This document shows positions 50,283 to 58,026 of a stretch of 64,000 bases of DNA, in pieces. The stretch spans positions 3,100,001 to 3,164,000 of the forward strand of contig NC_014532.2 of assembly GCF_000196875.2 (NCBI RefSeq), given 5' to 3'. How positions within the stretch are numbered: position 1 is the stretch's first letter; each line of letters begins with the position of its first letter. The stretch is from Halomonas elongata DSM 2581 (lineage in GTDB: Bacteria > Pseudomonadota > Gammaproteobacteria > Pseudomonadales > Halomonadaceae). Under the pieces are notes generated by a model. That model did no database searches. It was not told where the DNA came from and saw nothing but the letters and a program-made list of their open reading frames with translations. The translations under genes were made by a program, and so were the position numbers.

Positions 50283-51938
50283 ATGACCCGGACGACGCGA
50301 ATCGACAAGCATGGACCGGAGTGGTGGCGTGGCGCGGTGATCTACCAGGTCTACCCACGCAGCTTTCAGGACACCGGCGACAATGGCGTGGGAGACCTGC
50401 GCGGCGTGACCGAGCGGATGGACTACATCGCCTCGCTGCACGTCGACGCCATCTGGCTATCGCCCTTCTTCACCTCGCCGATGAAGGACTTCGGCTACGA
50501 CATCAGCGACTATCGGGACGTCGACCCGCTGTTCGGCACCCTCGAGGACTTCGACCGCCTGGTGGAGGCCGCCCATGCCAGAGGGCTCAAGGTCATCATC
50601 GATCAGGTGCTGTCGCACACTTCCGACCAGCATCCCTGGTTCGTCGAGAGCCGTCAGGATCACGACAATCCACGCGCCGACTGGTATGTCTGGGCCGATC
50701 CGCGCCCCGACGGCACGCCGCCCACCAACTGGCAATCGATCTTCGGCGGTGCGGCCTGGCAATGGGATACCCGGCGCCGCCAGTACTACCTGCACAATTT
50801 CCTGGCCGAGCAGCCCGATCTCAACTTTCGCCATCCCGAGGTCGTCGAGGCCGTCCTCGGCGAAGTGCGTTTCTGGCTGGATCGAGGCGTGGACGGCTTC
50901 CGTCTCGACGCCATCAATTTCTGCACCCACGGGGAGCTGCGCGACAACCCGCCACGGGAGGCGCTCGAGGAAGGCTTCATGGGCGTCCGCCCGGACAACC
51001 CCTATGCCTTCCAGCACCACCTGCACGACAAGACCCAGCCCGAGAACCTGGCCTTTCTCGAGCGCCTGCGCGCCCTGCTGGACGAATACCCCGGCACCAC
51101 CTCGGTGGGCGAGGTCGGCGACGACGATTCGCTGACGGTGATGGCCGACTACACCCGGGGCGGCAAGCGGCTGCACATGTGCTATTCCTTCGACCTGCTG
51201 GGCGAACGACACGACCCCGACTACCTGCATCACACCCTGGCCACCATGGAAGCCCGTCTCGACGACGGCTGGCCCTGCTGGGCACTCGGCAACCATGACG
51301 TGACACGGCTGGCCACGCGCTGGAATGCCGAGCAAGACGCGGCGGCCCTGCGCCTCTACATGGCCTTCCTGCTCACCCAGCGCGGCAGTATCTGCCTGTA
51401 TCAGGGCGAGGAGTTGGGATTGGGCGAAGTGACGCTGGACTTCGACTCCCTGGTCGACCCCGCCGGCATCGCCTTCTGGCCCGCCTACAAGGGACGCGAC
51501 GGCTGCCGTACCCCGCATCCCTGGCGACACGACGCCGCTCATGGCGGCTTCTCGACGACCGCCCCCTGGCTGCCGGTCGCCACCGAGCACCTGGCCCTGG
51601 CCGTGGACCGCCAGGAAGACGATCCGGCTTCACTGCTCAACGCCTATCGCGCCTTCCTCGCCTTCCGCCGTCACCATCCCGCCCTGATCGAGGGCGAGGT
51701 CGTTCATCACCCGGTACGCGACGGCGTCATGCGCCTGGAGCGTCGGCACGACGACGAACGTCTCCTGGTGGCCCTCAACTTCACCGACGAGCCCCGCACC
51801 CTGCCCGCCCCGACGACCACCACGCCGCTGGACGACGCGCCGTCATGCGTCAACGGCCGGTGGGAAGCCGGCAGCGTGACGCTGCCGGCGCGCGGCATCG
51901 CCATCACTTCGGCCGCCGATGGCTGGCCGGATAGCTGA
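50283..51938 (+). CDS. GH13 alpha-glucosidase, second copy
   Basis: A 551-residue cytosolic GH13 enzyme paralogous to the one at 36.3 kb. Conserved regions are VIIDQVLSHTSDQHPWF, GFRLDAINF (nucleophile Asp), VGEVGDD (Glu) and ALGNHDVTR (Asp). It differs after the nucleophile: CTHGELRDNPP replaces YFHDTALRDNPP, and the 'Thr' following the nucleophile is Ala, a position linked to alpha-glucosidase substrate preference, so specificity may differ. The start at 50283 follows CAGGAGGACTC. It lies after malT with a MalT-box candidate between, and a large hairpin follows its stop. Confidence 0.92.
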   Translation: MTRTTRIDKHGPEWWRGAVIYQVYPRSFQDTGDNGVGDLRGVTERMDYIASLHVDAIWLSPFFTSPMKDFGYDISDYRDVDPLFGTLEDFDRLVEAAHARGLKVIIDQVLSHTSDQHPWFVESRQDHDNPRADWYVWADPRPDGTPPTNWQSIFGGAAWQWDTRRRQYYLHNFLAEQPDLNFRHPEVVEAVLGEVRFWLDRGVDGFRLDAINFCTHGELRDNPPREALEEGFMGVRPDNPYAFQHHLHDKTQPENLAFLERLRALLDEYPGTTSVGEVGDDDSLTVMADYTRGGKRLHMCYSFDLLGERHDPDYLHHTLATMEARLDDGWPCWALGNHDVTRLATRWNAEQDAAALRLYMAFLLTQRGSICLYQGEELGLGEVTLDFDSLVDPAGIAFWPAYKGRDGCRTPHPWRHDAAHGGFSTTAPWLPVATEHLALAVDRQEDDPASLLNAYRAFLAFRRHHPALIEGEVVHHPVRDGVMRLERRHDDERLLVALNFTDEPRTLPAPTTTTPLDDAPSCVNGRWEAGSVTLPARGIAITSAADGWPDS

Positions 51939-52001
51939 CATCGCTCGCCCCACGCGCTCGGCACCGAACATGGACGAGCCCCGAAGGGCGGATCGGTGGA
52001 T

Positions 52002-52040
52002 CCGGCATGGCCGGGACTGGGCCAGTCCCGGCCATGCCGG
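52002..52040. terminator. Perfect 19-bp inverted repeat between the glucosidase and lacI-type genes
   Basis: Positions 52002-52020 are exactly complementary to 52022-52040 with one base between, a near-continuous palindrome of 39 bases. It is 60 bp after the glucosidase stop and 40 bp before the regulator start. No T-run follows, so it may be a terminator without U-tract or a binding site. Confidence 0.55.
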
Positions 52041-52079
52041 TATGCTGGGCACCCAACGCATTCGGCATGGAACTCCGCT

Positions 52080-53135
52080 GTGACACCTCCCTCCCGGCAT
52101 ATCACACTCAAGGACCTGGCCCGCGAACTCGGCGTCTCGACCGCCAGCGTTTCCAACGCCTTCAATCGGCCGGACCAGCTCTCGCCGCGCCTGCGCGAGC
52201 GCATCCTCAGCGAGGCCCAGCGCCTGGGCTATCAAGGACCGGATGCCCGCGCCCGCACCCTGCGCACCGGCCGTTCGCGGATCATCGCGGTAGTCCTCGC
52301 CGAGACCCTGACCTACAGCCTGAACGACGCGGTATCCAGCGAGCTGCTGACCGGGATCGCCGAAGTGCTCGACGATCATGGCCATACCCTGCTGCTGCTG
52401 TCGGGCCGGCAACCCGGTTCGCGGCAGACCTCCGGCACGGCCAGCATGGCCGACGGTTTCATCGTCTATGGCCTGATGCCGAGCGCGATGCTGCTCAACG
52501 AACTGCCCTCCCAGCGCCCCCTGGTCGCCGTGGATTTCAACATCGATGGCCAGCCGATGGTGCACATCGACAACGAGCCCGCCAGTCACGACATCGCCTG
52601 CCATGCCCTGGCGACACCGCCACGTCGCATCGGCGTGCTCACCCTGCGACTCACCGAGACGCCCTGCAACGGGCGGGTGACCGAGGAACAACCCTGGCTG
52701 ACCGCCGAACGCACCATTACCCGCGCCCGTCTCGATGGCTTCCATCGCGCCTTCGCGGAACACGGCATCGACCCGGCGTCGGTGCCGGTGTGGAATATCG
52801 AGGAGAACACCCATGACGTCTGCGCTCCGGTGATCGCCTCCATTCTCGACCTGCCCGACGACGAACGCCCGGATCTGCTGCTGTGCATGTCCGACCGCAT
52901 TGCCCTCACCGCCCTGACCCTGGCCGAGCAGCGCGGCCTGCGCGTGCCCGAAGATCTTCGCCTGACCGGTTTCGACGGTATCGCCGAAGGCCAGTACCGG
53001 GCGCCGCGCCTGACCACCATACGCCAGGACAGTGTCGAGAAGGGCCGCGTCGCGGCCCGCATGATCCTGGGGCTGGAAGCGCCCCGAGCCCAATTGCTGC
53101 GCACCGAACTGATCGTCGGCGACAGTTGCCCCTGA
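52080..53135 (+). CDS. LacI-family sugar repressor
   Basis: A 351-residue regulator. The helix-turn-helix (about 8-55: ITLKDLARELGVSTASVSNAFNRPDQLSPRLRERILSEAQRLGY) is followed by a periplasmic-binding-type effector domain with RSRIIAVVLAETLTYSLND and a late DLRLTGFDGIAEGQYRAPRLTTI. A GTG start at 52080 is used; no strong ribosome site is seen and other starts are possible. By position in the alpha-glucoside island it is the best candidate to bind the palindromes near 32.9, 33.1 and 47.4 kb, whose central CG fits LacI-type sites. That assignment is inference. A small hairpin follows the stop. Confidence 0.85.
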   Translation: MTPPSRHITLKDLARELGVSTASVSNAFNRPDQLSPRLRERILSEAQRLGYQGPDARARTLRTGRSRIIAVVLAETLTYSLNDAVSSELLTGIAEVLDDHGHTLLLLSGRQPGSRQTSGTASMADGFIVYGLMPSAMLLNELPSQRPLVAVDFNIDGQPMVHIDNEPASHDIACHALATPPRRIGVLTLRLTETPCNGRVTEEQPWLTAERTITRARLDGFHRAFAEHGIDPASVPVWNIEENTHDVCAPVIASILDLPDDERPDLLLCMSDRIALTALTLAEQRGLRVPEDLRLTGFDGIAEGQYRAPRLTTIRQDSVEKGRVAARMILGLEAPRAQLLRTELIVGDSCP

Positions 53136-53139
53136 TCGA

Positions 53140-53156
53140 CCGGTGACTTTCACCGG
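53140..53156 (+). terminator. Small hairpin after the LacI-type gene
   Basis: CCGGTGA (53140-53146) and TCACCGG (53150-53156) pair over a 3-base loop; only GATT follows, so termination would be weak. Confidence 0.4.
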
Positions 53157-53223
53157 GATTGCACGATGCGCACCGCCCATGGCGGTATCCTGAGGCGACG
53201 TCCCTGCTCGAGGAAGCCCCCGT

Positions 53224-54654
53224 ATGCGCCCGCCCCGCCCTTCCTTCTCGCGACTCGGCATCAAGCTGTTCGTGATCATCCTGGTGGTCAATGTGGCCAT
53301 CGCCGGGCTGGTGTTCATCGCCGTGTCGCGCAGCCTCGATCAGGGCTTCATCGAATACCTCGACCGCACCCAGACACGGCGTGCCGAGACACTGGCCGAA
53401 GGCCTCGCCGATGAATGGTCGAGGCGTGGCGACTGGCAATGGCTGCGTCAATCGCCGCGCGCCTGGCACCACCTGGTGCGCCGCCAATTGTGGCCCGGCG
53501 ATGCCCCGCCACCGGAAGGCATCGAGCGTCGTCTCGGCGACCCCCGGGACTTCGTGCTCCACGACGCGCGTGGCCTGCCGGTGATCGGACTGCCTCCGGA
53601 CAACGGCCCGGACGCCGCCGAGCTGCGCTGGCTGCCGATCCTCCACGACGGCGAGAAGGTCGGCACCCTGGGCTATCGGCCGCCCCAGCAGCTCATGGCG
53701 CGCATGGATCGCATCTTCCTTTCCCAGCAACGCCGCAACCTGGCGATCATCGTCGCCGCCCTGGGCCTGGCGTCGCTGTTGCTCGCCGGCGGGCTGTCGT
53801 GGTGGCTGGGCCGTCGGACCGGCAGCATGACGCTGGCCACGCGACGCCTCACCGAGGGCGACTACAGCACCCGGCTGACCGAACGCGGCGGCGACGAACT
53901 GTCGCGCCTGGCCCACGACTTCAATGTCCTGGCCGCCACCCTGGAGGCCAGTCGCGAGGCCCGCAGCCGCTGGGTCTCGGACATCGCCCACGAACTGCGT
54001 ACCCCGCTTGCCGTGCTGCGCGGCGAGATCGAAGCCATGCAGGACGGCGTGCGCCCCCTGAACCTGGACAGCCTCGGCTCGCTGGGCCAGGAAGTCGGCC
54101 AGCTCGAGCGCCTGGTCGCCGACCTGCGCCTGCTGTCCCAGAGCGATGCCGGCGCCCTCGAGGTACAGCTGGCACCTCTCGACCTGGCCGACAGCCTTGC
54201 CTCGCGCCTCGACGAGGCCGAGACCTGGCTGGCCAACGGCGGCTTCACGCTCGAGACCGACATCGACGGCCCGGCCTGGATTCGCGGCGACACCCAGCGC
54301 CTGCGCCAGCTCTGGACCAACCTGCTGGACAATACCTGCGCCTATACCAGTTCACCCGGCCATCTAAGGGTCACGCTGGCTCGCCAGGGCGAATCCTGGT
54401 GCCTGCGCTGGGAGGACAGCCCACCCGGGGTGTCACAAGCCGAGCTGCCACGCCTCACCGAACGCCTTTACCGGGTCGAGGGATCGCGCAGCCGCGCCAG
54501 CGGCGGCAGCGGCCTGGGCCTGTCCATCGCCAAGGCCCTCGCCCGGGCCCATGGCGCCGACATGACGCCCAGCGTTTCGGCGCTGGGCGGGTTATGCTGG
54601 ACGCTGACCTTTCCGGCCATTACCGACCACCAGCTCAGAGGGAATGACACATGA
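53224..54654 (+). CDS. baeS: Sensor histidine kinase, BaeS-like
   Basis: A 476-residue membrane kinase. Two hydrophobic segments (about 13-36 and 173-197) flank a periplasmic sensor domain of about 135 residues. A HAMP linker (about 197-250) follows, then the dimerisation domain with phospho-acceptor H256 in VSDIAHELRTPLAVLRGEIEAM, and an ATPase domain with N box WTNLLDNTCAYT and G box GGSGLGLSIAKAL. The overall form is that of BaeS/envelope-stress sensors. GAGGAAGCCCC precedes the ATG. It overlaps the response regulator gene by ATGA. A Spy/CpxP-like gene 2.5 kb further on may be a target. Confidence 0.9.
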   Translation: MRPPRPSFSRLGIKLFVIILVVNVAIAGLVFIAVSRSLDQGFIEYLDRTQTRRAETLAEGLADEWSRRGDWQWLRQSPRAWHHLVRRQLWPGDAPPPEGIERRLGDPRDFVLHDARGLPVIGLPPDNGPDAAELRWLPILHDGEKVGTLGYRPPQQLMARMDRIFLSQQRRNLAIIVAALGLASLLLAGGLSWWLGRRTGSMTLATRRLTEGDYSTRLTERGGDELSRLAHDFNVLAATLEASREARSRWVSDIAHELRTPLAVLRGEIEAMQDGVRPLNLDSLGSLGQEVGQLERLVADLRLLSQSDAGALEVQLAPLDLADSLASRLDEAETWLANGGFTLETDIDGPAWIRGDTQRLRQLWTNLLDNTCAYTSSPGHLRVTLARQGESWCLRWEDSPPGVSQAELPRLTERLYRVEGSRSRASGGSGLGLSIAKALARAHGADMTPSVSALGGLCWTLTFPAITDHQLRGNDT

Positions 54655-55355
54655 GCCGCATCACCACCGACAGCGTCCTGATCGTCGAGGATGAACCCAA
54701 GATCGCTCGCCTGGTGGCCGATTACCTGGAGGGTGGCGGTTACGAGACTCACCACATCGACCACGGCGATGCGGTACTGCCCTGGTTCGAGTCCCTGGAG
54801 GCTCCGCCCGAGCTGGTCCTGCTGGACCTGATGCTGCCGGGCACCGATGGCCTGACCCTGTGCCGCGAGATCCGCCAGCGCTGGCCGCGGGTGGCGATCA
54901 TCATGCTCACCGCCCGGGTCGAGGAAGTCGATCGCCTGCTGGGGCTGGAACTCGGCGCCGACGACTACATCTGCAAGCCCTTCAGTCCCCGCGAAGTGGT
55001 GGCCCGCGCTCGCGCCGTGCTGCGCCGCAGCCGGGCGGCCGAGGCCGACCAGCACACCGGCGTCGACGACCTGGTCCTCGACGACGATGGCTGGTGCGCC
55101 CTGGCCGATGGCCACGACCTGGCCCTGACCGCGGTGGAATTCCAGCTATTGCGGGTGATGATGCAGTCGCCCGGGCGCATCTTCTCCCGCGAGCAGTTGA
55201 TGGATCACATGTACCGCGACCACCGCATCGTCTCCGAACGTACTGTGGACAGCCACGTCAAGAAACTGCGCAAGAAGATCGCCGACATCTGGCCGGATCG
55301 CGAGATCATCCGCTCGGTCTATGGCGTGGGCTACAAGTATCAGCCCGAAGAGTGA
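54651..55355 (+). CDS. baeR: OmpR-family response regulator, BaeR-like
   Basis: A 234-residue regulator. The receiver domain has the acidic pair E13-D14 in LIVEDEPKIA, phospho-acceptor D59 in LVLLDLMLPGTDG and K in ADDYICKPFSPREV. The C-terminal winged helix (about 130-230) has LTAVEFQLLRVMMQSPGRIFSREQLMDHMY and SERTVDSHVKKLRKKI. It pairs with the kinase gene just upstream (ATGA overlap). OmpR-type regulators bind direct repeats, and a 12-bp direct repeat with 22-bp period stands in front of the Spy/CpxP-like gene downstream. Confidence 0.92.
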   Translation: MSRITTDSVLIVEDEPKIARLVADYLEGGGYETHHIDHGDAVLPWFESLEAPPELVLLDLMLPGTDGLTLCREIRQRWPRVAIIMLTARVEEVDRLLGLELGADDYICKPFSPREVVARARAVLRRSRAAEADQHTGVDDLVLDDDGWCALADGHDLALTAVEFQLLRVMMQSPGRIFSREQLMDHMYRDHRIVSERTVDSHVKKLRKKIADIWPDREIIRSVYGVGYKYQPEE

Positions 55356-55414
55356 CGAATGGCGCCGGTCCTTCCCGGGGGCTAGTCTGAAGATTCCAGA
55401 CGAGGGAAAGCGAT

Positions 55415-56242
55415 ATGGAACGCCATCGGGACGTCATGCGCTTCTGGCGTGACACCACGCTGCCATTTCTCGAGGCACGCCGGGTCACCGACGGGCGTCG
55501 CGTCTGCTATGCCAAGCACAGCCACGAGACCTTTTCGATCGGCGCCATCACCGGCGGCCACAGCACCTACTGGAATCAGGGCCACACGGAAACCGTCACC
55601 CCGGGCAGCGTCGTGGTCATGAATCCCGAGGAAGTGCATGCCTGCAACCCCATCGACGACTGCCCCTGGTCGTATGACATGCTCTATCTCGACTGCGACT
55701 GGCTCGCCGGCCTGCAGCAAGAGCTCGGCGCCCCCGAGCACCTCGGCTTCCAGACCTTCGCCGCCCGTTCGAGCCGTCACCCCGCGTTGTACCGGCGAGT
55801 CACCGGTCTCTGCGATACCCTGTTCGCCCCTGATGCCACACGCCTGGCCCGCGAAACCCGGGCCATCGAGCTGGTCGTCGAGATGCAACGCCGACTCGCT
55901 CCCCGGCTGCAGCCCCTCGAGGCGCATCCTCTCGGCCTGCAACGCGCGGCGGAGTACATCGATGCCCACTGCACCGAGGCCATCGGCCTGGACGACATCT
56001 GCCATGCCGCCGGCCTGTCGCGTTCCTACCTGGTACGCCGCTTCAAGGCCCACTACGGCATAACGCCGCACGCCTTCCTCATCAACCGCCGCATTCAGCT
56101 TGGTTGCGCCAGGCTGCGTGCCGGCCAGCCCATCGCCGACGTCGCGGCCGACTGCGGCTTCGCCGACCAGGCGCACTTCCAGCGCACCTTCAAGCGCCTG
56201 CGGGCCACCACACCAGGCCATTACCTCGGCGGTACTGTCTGA
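55415..56242 (+). CDS. AraC-family transcriptional regulator
   Basis: A 275-residue regulator with an N-terminal cupin-like sensing domain (CYAKHSHETFSIGAITGGHSTYWNQGHTETVTPGSVVVMNPEEVHACNP) and a C-terminal double helix-turn-helix (about 175-275: LDDICHAAGLSRSYLVRRFKAHYGITPHAFLINRRIQLGCARL and IADVAADCGFADQAHFQRTFKRL). This form is often paired with LysE-type exporters, and such a gene lies convergent downstream, so it may respond to an exported amino acid or related metabolite. It has its own short leader after the response regulator gene. Confidence 0.9.
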   Translation: MERHRDVMRFWRDTTLPFLEARRVTDGRRVCYAKHSHETFSIGAITGGHSTYWNQGHTETVTPGSVVVMNPEEVHACNPIDDCPWSYDMLYLDCDWLAGLQQELGAPEHLGFQTFAARSSRHPALYRRVTGLCDTLFAPDATRLARETRAIELVVEMQRRLAPRLQPLEAHPLGLQRAAEYIDAHCTEAIGLDDICHAAGLSRSYLVRRFKAHYGITPHAFLINRRIQLGCARLRAGQPIADVAADCGFADQAHFQRTFKRLRATTPGHYLGGTV

Positions 56243-56270
56243 TTTCCTCAGGCTCTGTCTGCATGTCCCA

Positions 56271-56410
56271 GGCTTGGTCTGAAAGGGCAGCGAGCGAAGG
56301 TCAGACAAGGCAAAAATCAGCAAAAAAGCGGAGTTTACGAGTGTAAATGAGCATTTTGAGCTGATTTTTAACGCTGCATGGCCGAGCGCAGCCAGCTTTC
56401 AGACAAAGCC
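56271..56410. repeat. Dispersed structured repeat, copy B
   Basis: A long hairpin filling the gap between convergent AraC and LysE genes. The ends form a 15-bp inverted repeat with one mismatch (GGCTTGGTCTGAAAG, 56271-56285; CTTTCAGACAAAGCC, 56396-56410). The inner stem is AAAAATCAGC/GCTGATTTTT (56312-56321, 56360-56369), and TTTAC/GTAAA (56334-56338, 56343-56347) lies at the tip. Shared with copy A are GAGCGAAGG (56292), GCGGAGTTTAC (56328), GTAAATGAGCAT (56343) and GGCCGAGCGCAGC (56380). Its last base is the first base of the LysE stop codon. Confidence 0.82.
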
Positions 56411-57009
56411 TACAGACGAGCTACCACCAAATACCCCGCACTAACCACCAACAACAACGCCAGGGCGCGATTGACCAGTCGCACCTGAGCCGCATCGCGC
56501 AGCCAATGCCGCAGGAAAGCGCCGGCCACGGCCCAACAGGCGATCGACAGATAACAGATCACCAGATAGAGCAGCGCGAAACGTAGGATCAGCCCGACCT
56601 CGCCATTGGCGGCATAGGCCCCCATTCCCGCCAATGAGGCCAACCAGGCCTTGGGATTGACCCACTGCATGATGGCGCCCTGCCACATGGAGGGGCCCCG
56701 GGTGTCACCACCCTCTCCCAGCCGACCATCGTCGACACCGAGCTTGATCGCCATGTAGACGAGGAAGGCCACCCCGGCCCAGCGAACGCCCTCGATGATC
56801 GATGGCCAGCTTGCCAACAGCTCATGCAGGCCGAGTCCGATCAACAGCAGCAGCAGGGTGAATCCCAGCGAAGCGCCGGCAACATGCCGCATGCTGGCAC
56901 GCAGGCCATGCCGGGTGCCGGACGACAGGGCCACGATGTTCACCGGCCCCGGCGATATCGATGCGGCCAGGGCGAAGGCCGACATGGAAAGCAACAAGCT
57001 GAATGTCAT
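56410..57009 (-). CDS. LysE-family amino-acid exporter
   Basis: A 199-residue inner-membrane protein with about six membrane segments, of the LysE/RhtB family. The signature is FALAASISPGPVNIVALSSGTRHGLRASMRHVAGASLGFTLLLLL (about 10-50), and WQGAIMQWVNPKAWLASLAGMGAYA (about 108-132) is the second conserved block. It probably exports an amino acid or small metabolite. The ATG at 57007-57009 has AGGAG upstream; a longer frame exists without a site. It diverges from the Spy/CpxP-like gene and converges with the AraC regulator. Confidence 0.9.
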   Translation of the reverse strand: MTFSLLLSMSAFALAASISPGPVNIVALSSGTRHGLRASMRHVAGASLGFTLLLLLIGLGLHELLASWPSIIEGVRWAGVAFLVYMAIKLGVDDGRLGEGGDTRGPSMWQGAIMQWVNPKAWLASLAGMGAYAANGEVGLILRFALLYLVICYLSIACWAVAGAFLRHWLRDAAQVRLVNRALALLLVVSAGYLVVARL

Positions 57010-57102
57010 CACGAGTCTCCTGTTGACTGGATCCTTCCTGGCAACACTAGGCGTGAAACGACGGGCAGTATTGAACGTCATTGCCCTCCGCCTCCTTGGT
57101 GT

Positions 57103-57136
57103 TTGCACGCTGGGTACACCGACCTTGCACGCCGGG
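57103..57136. promoter_or_regulatory. Direct repeat upstream of the Spy/CpxP-like gene
   Basis: TTGCACGCTGGG (57103-57114) and TTGCACGCCGGG (57125-57136) match at 11 of 12 bases with a 22-bp period, two helical turns. This fits a tandem OmpR-family site such as BaeR. A further TTGCACG stands at 53159 upstream of baeS. Confidence 0.45.
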
Positions 57137-57180
57137 CGCCAATACTGACCGTGTCACTTCAGGACACAAGGAGTCTGTTC

Positions 57181-57831
57181 ATGACGACATCGATTTCCCG
57201 CAAGCTGCTGATGCCCGCCCTGCTGGCCGCCTTCGTCGCGCCGCTTTCGCTCGCCGCCAGCGCCTCCCCCGATCACCCGCCCCGGCCGGGCGAGCATCGC
57301 GAAGACCTCCGCCAGGAAGCATTCGAGCGAGCCGGCATCGACCAGCAGACCCGCGACGAACTCAAGGATGCCCGCGAGGACTATCGCAACGCGATGAAGG
57401 ATCTGCGTGACGAACATCGCCAGCAGGTCGATGAGATCCTCGGGGAAGACGGCAAGGCTGCCCTCGAGAAGGCCCGGCAGCAGATGCATGAAGAATATCG
57501 CGCCGAACAGCAGCAGGCACGCGAAGCGCGCATCGAGGCCCTGTTCGACGAGTGGGAACTGTCCGAATCGACCCGCGAGGCCCTGGCCAAGCAGCGCGAT
57601 GACTTCCGCTCTGAAGCCGAGGCACTGAAAGCGCAGGAGTTCGAAAATCCCGAAGAACGCCGCCAGGCCTGGAAAGATCTGATGCAATCCCAGCATGACG
57701 CCCTCTCCGAGCATCTGAGCGAGCAACAGATCAAGGAACTCGGCGATGCCCTGCGCCCCGAAGGCCATGGCCCCGGCAAACCCCATGATCATGGGCACGG
57801 CCCCAAGCATCCCGAGCCCATGGACGGCTGA
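57181..57831 (+). CDS. Spy/CpxP-like periplasmic protein
   Basis: A 216-residue exported protein. The signal peptide (about 1-28, ending LSLAASA) precedes a highly charged, all-helical body rich in Glu, Gln, Arg and Lys (QAFERAGIDQQTRDELKDAREDYRNAMKDLRDEHRQQVDEIL) and a histidine/proline-rich tail (HGPGKPHDHGHGPKHPEP). The LTxxQ motif of Spy/CpxP is not clearly present, so it is only Spy/CpxP-like. Such proteins act as periplasmic chaperones or metal-binding stress proteins, and E. coli BaeSR controls spy. GGAGTCTGTTC precedes the ATG. A hairpin terminator follows. Confidence 0.7.
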   Translation: MTTSISRKLLMPALLAAFVAPLSLAASASPDHPPRPGEHREDLRQEAFERAGIDQQTRDELKDAREDYRNAMKDLRDEHRQQVDEILGEDGKAALEKARQQMHEEYRAEQQQAREARIEALFDEWELSESTREALAKQRDDFRSEAEALKAQEFENPEERRQAWKDLMQSQHDALSEHLSEQQIKELGDALRPEGHGPGKPHDHGHGPKHPEPMDG

Positions 57832-57865
57832 TCCCGGCCTTCCGACACTTCCCGATACCTCTCCA

Positions 57866-57890
57866 GACGCCCGGCCCCGTGCCGGGCGTC
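57866..57890 (+). terminator. Terminator after the Spy/CpxP-like gene
   Basis: GACGCCCGGC (57866-57875) pairs perfectly with GCCGGGCGTC (57881-57890) over a 5-base loop, followed by TTGCGTCGT. Confidence 0.6.
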
Positions 57891-57952
57891 TTGCGTCGTG
57901 CCCCGCTCTCTCGGCTACAGCTCCCGCCATCCGGTCGATTCCGCCATTCGAC

Positions 57953-57981
57953 TTGCAGTCAACGAAGGATGTGCGTATTTT
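57953..57981 (+). promoter_or_regulatory. Promoter of the BCCT transporter gene
   Basis: TTGCAG (57953-57958) and TATTTT (57976-57981) spaced by 17 bp, 45 bp before the start codon and directly in front of a BetI-like operator. Confidence 0.6.
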
Positions 57982-57982
57982 A

Positions 57983-58000
57983 TTTGAACATTCATTCAAA
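57983..58000. promoter_or_regulatory. BetI-like operator
   Basis: TTTGAA (57983-57988) and TTCAAA (57995-58000) flank CATTCA, close to the ATTGAACGTTCAAT-type sites bound by the choline-responsive repressor BetI. It covers the expected transcription start of the BCCT gene. Confidence 0.6.
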
Positions 58001-58026
58001 AAAGAGAGCGGAAGAGGAAATGTCGA

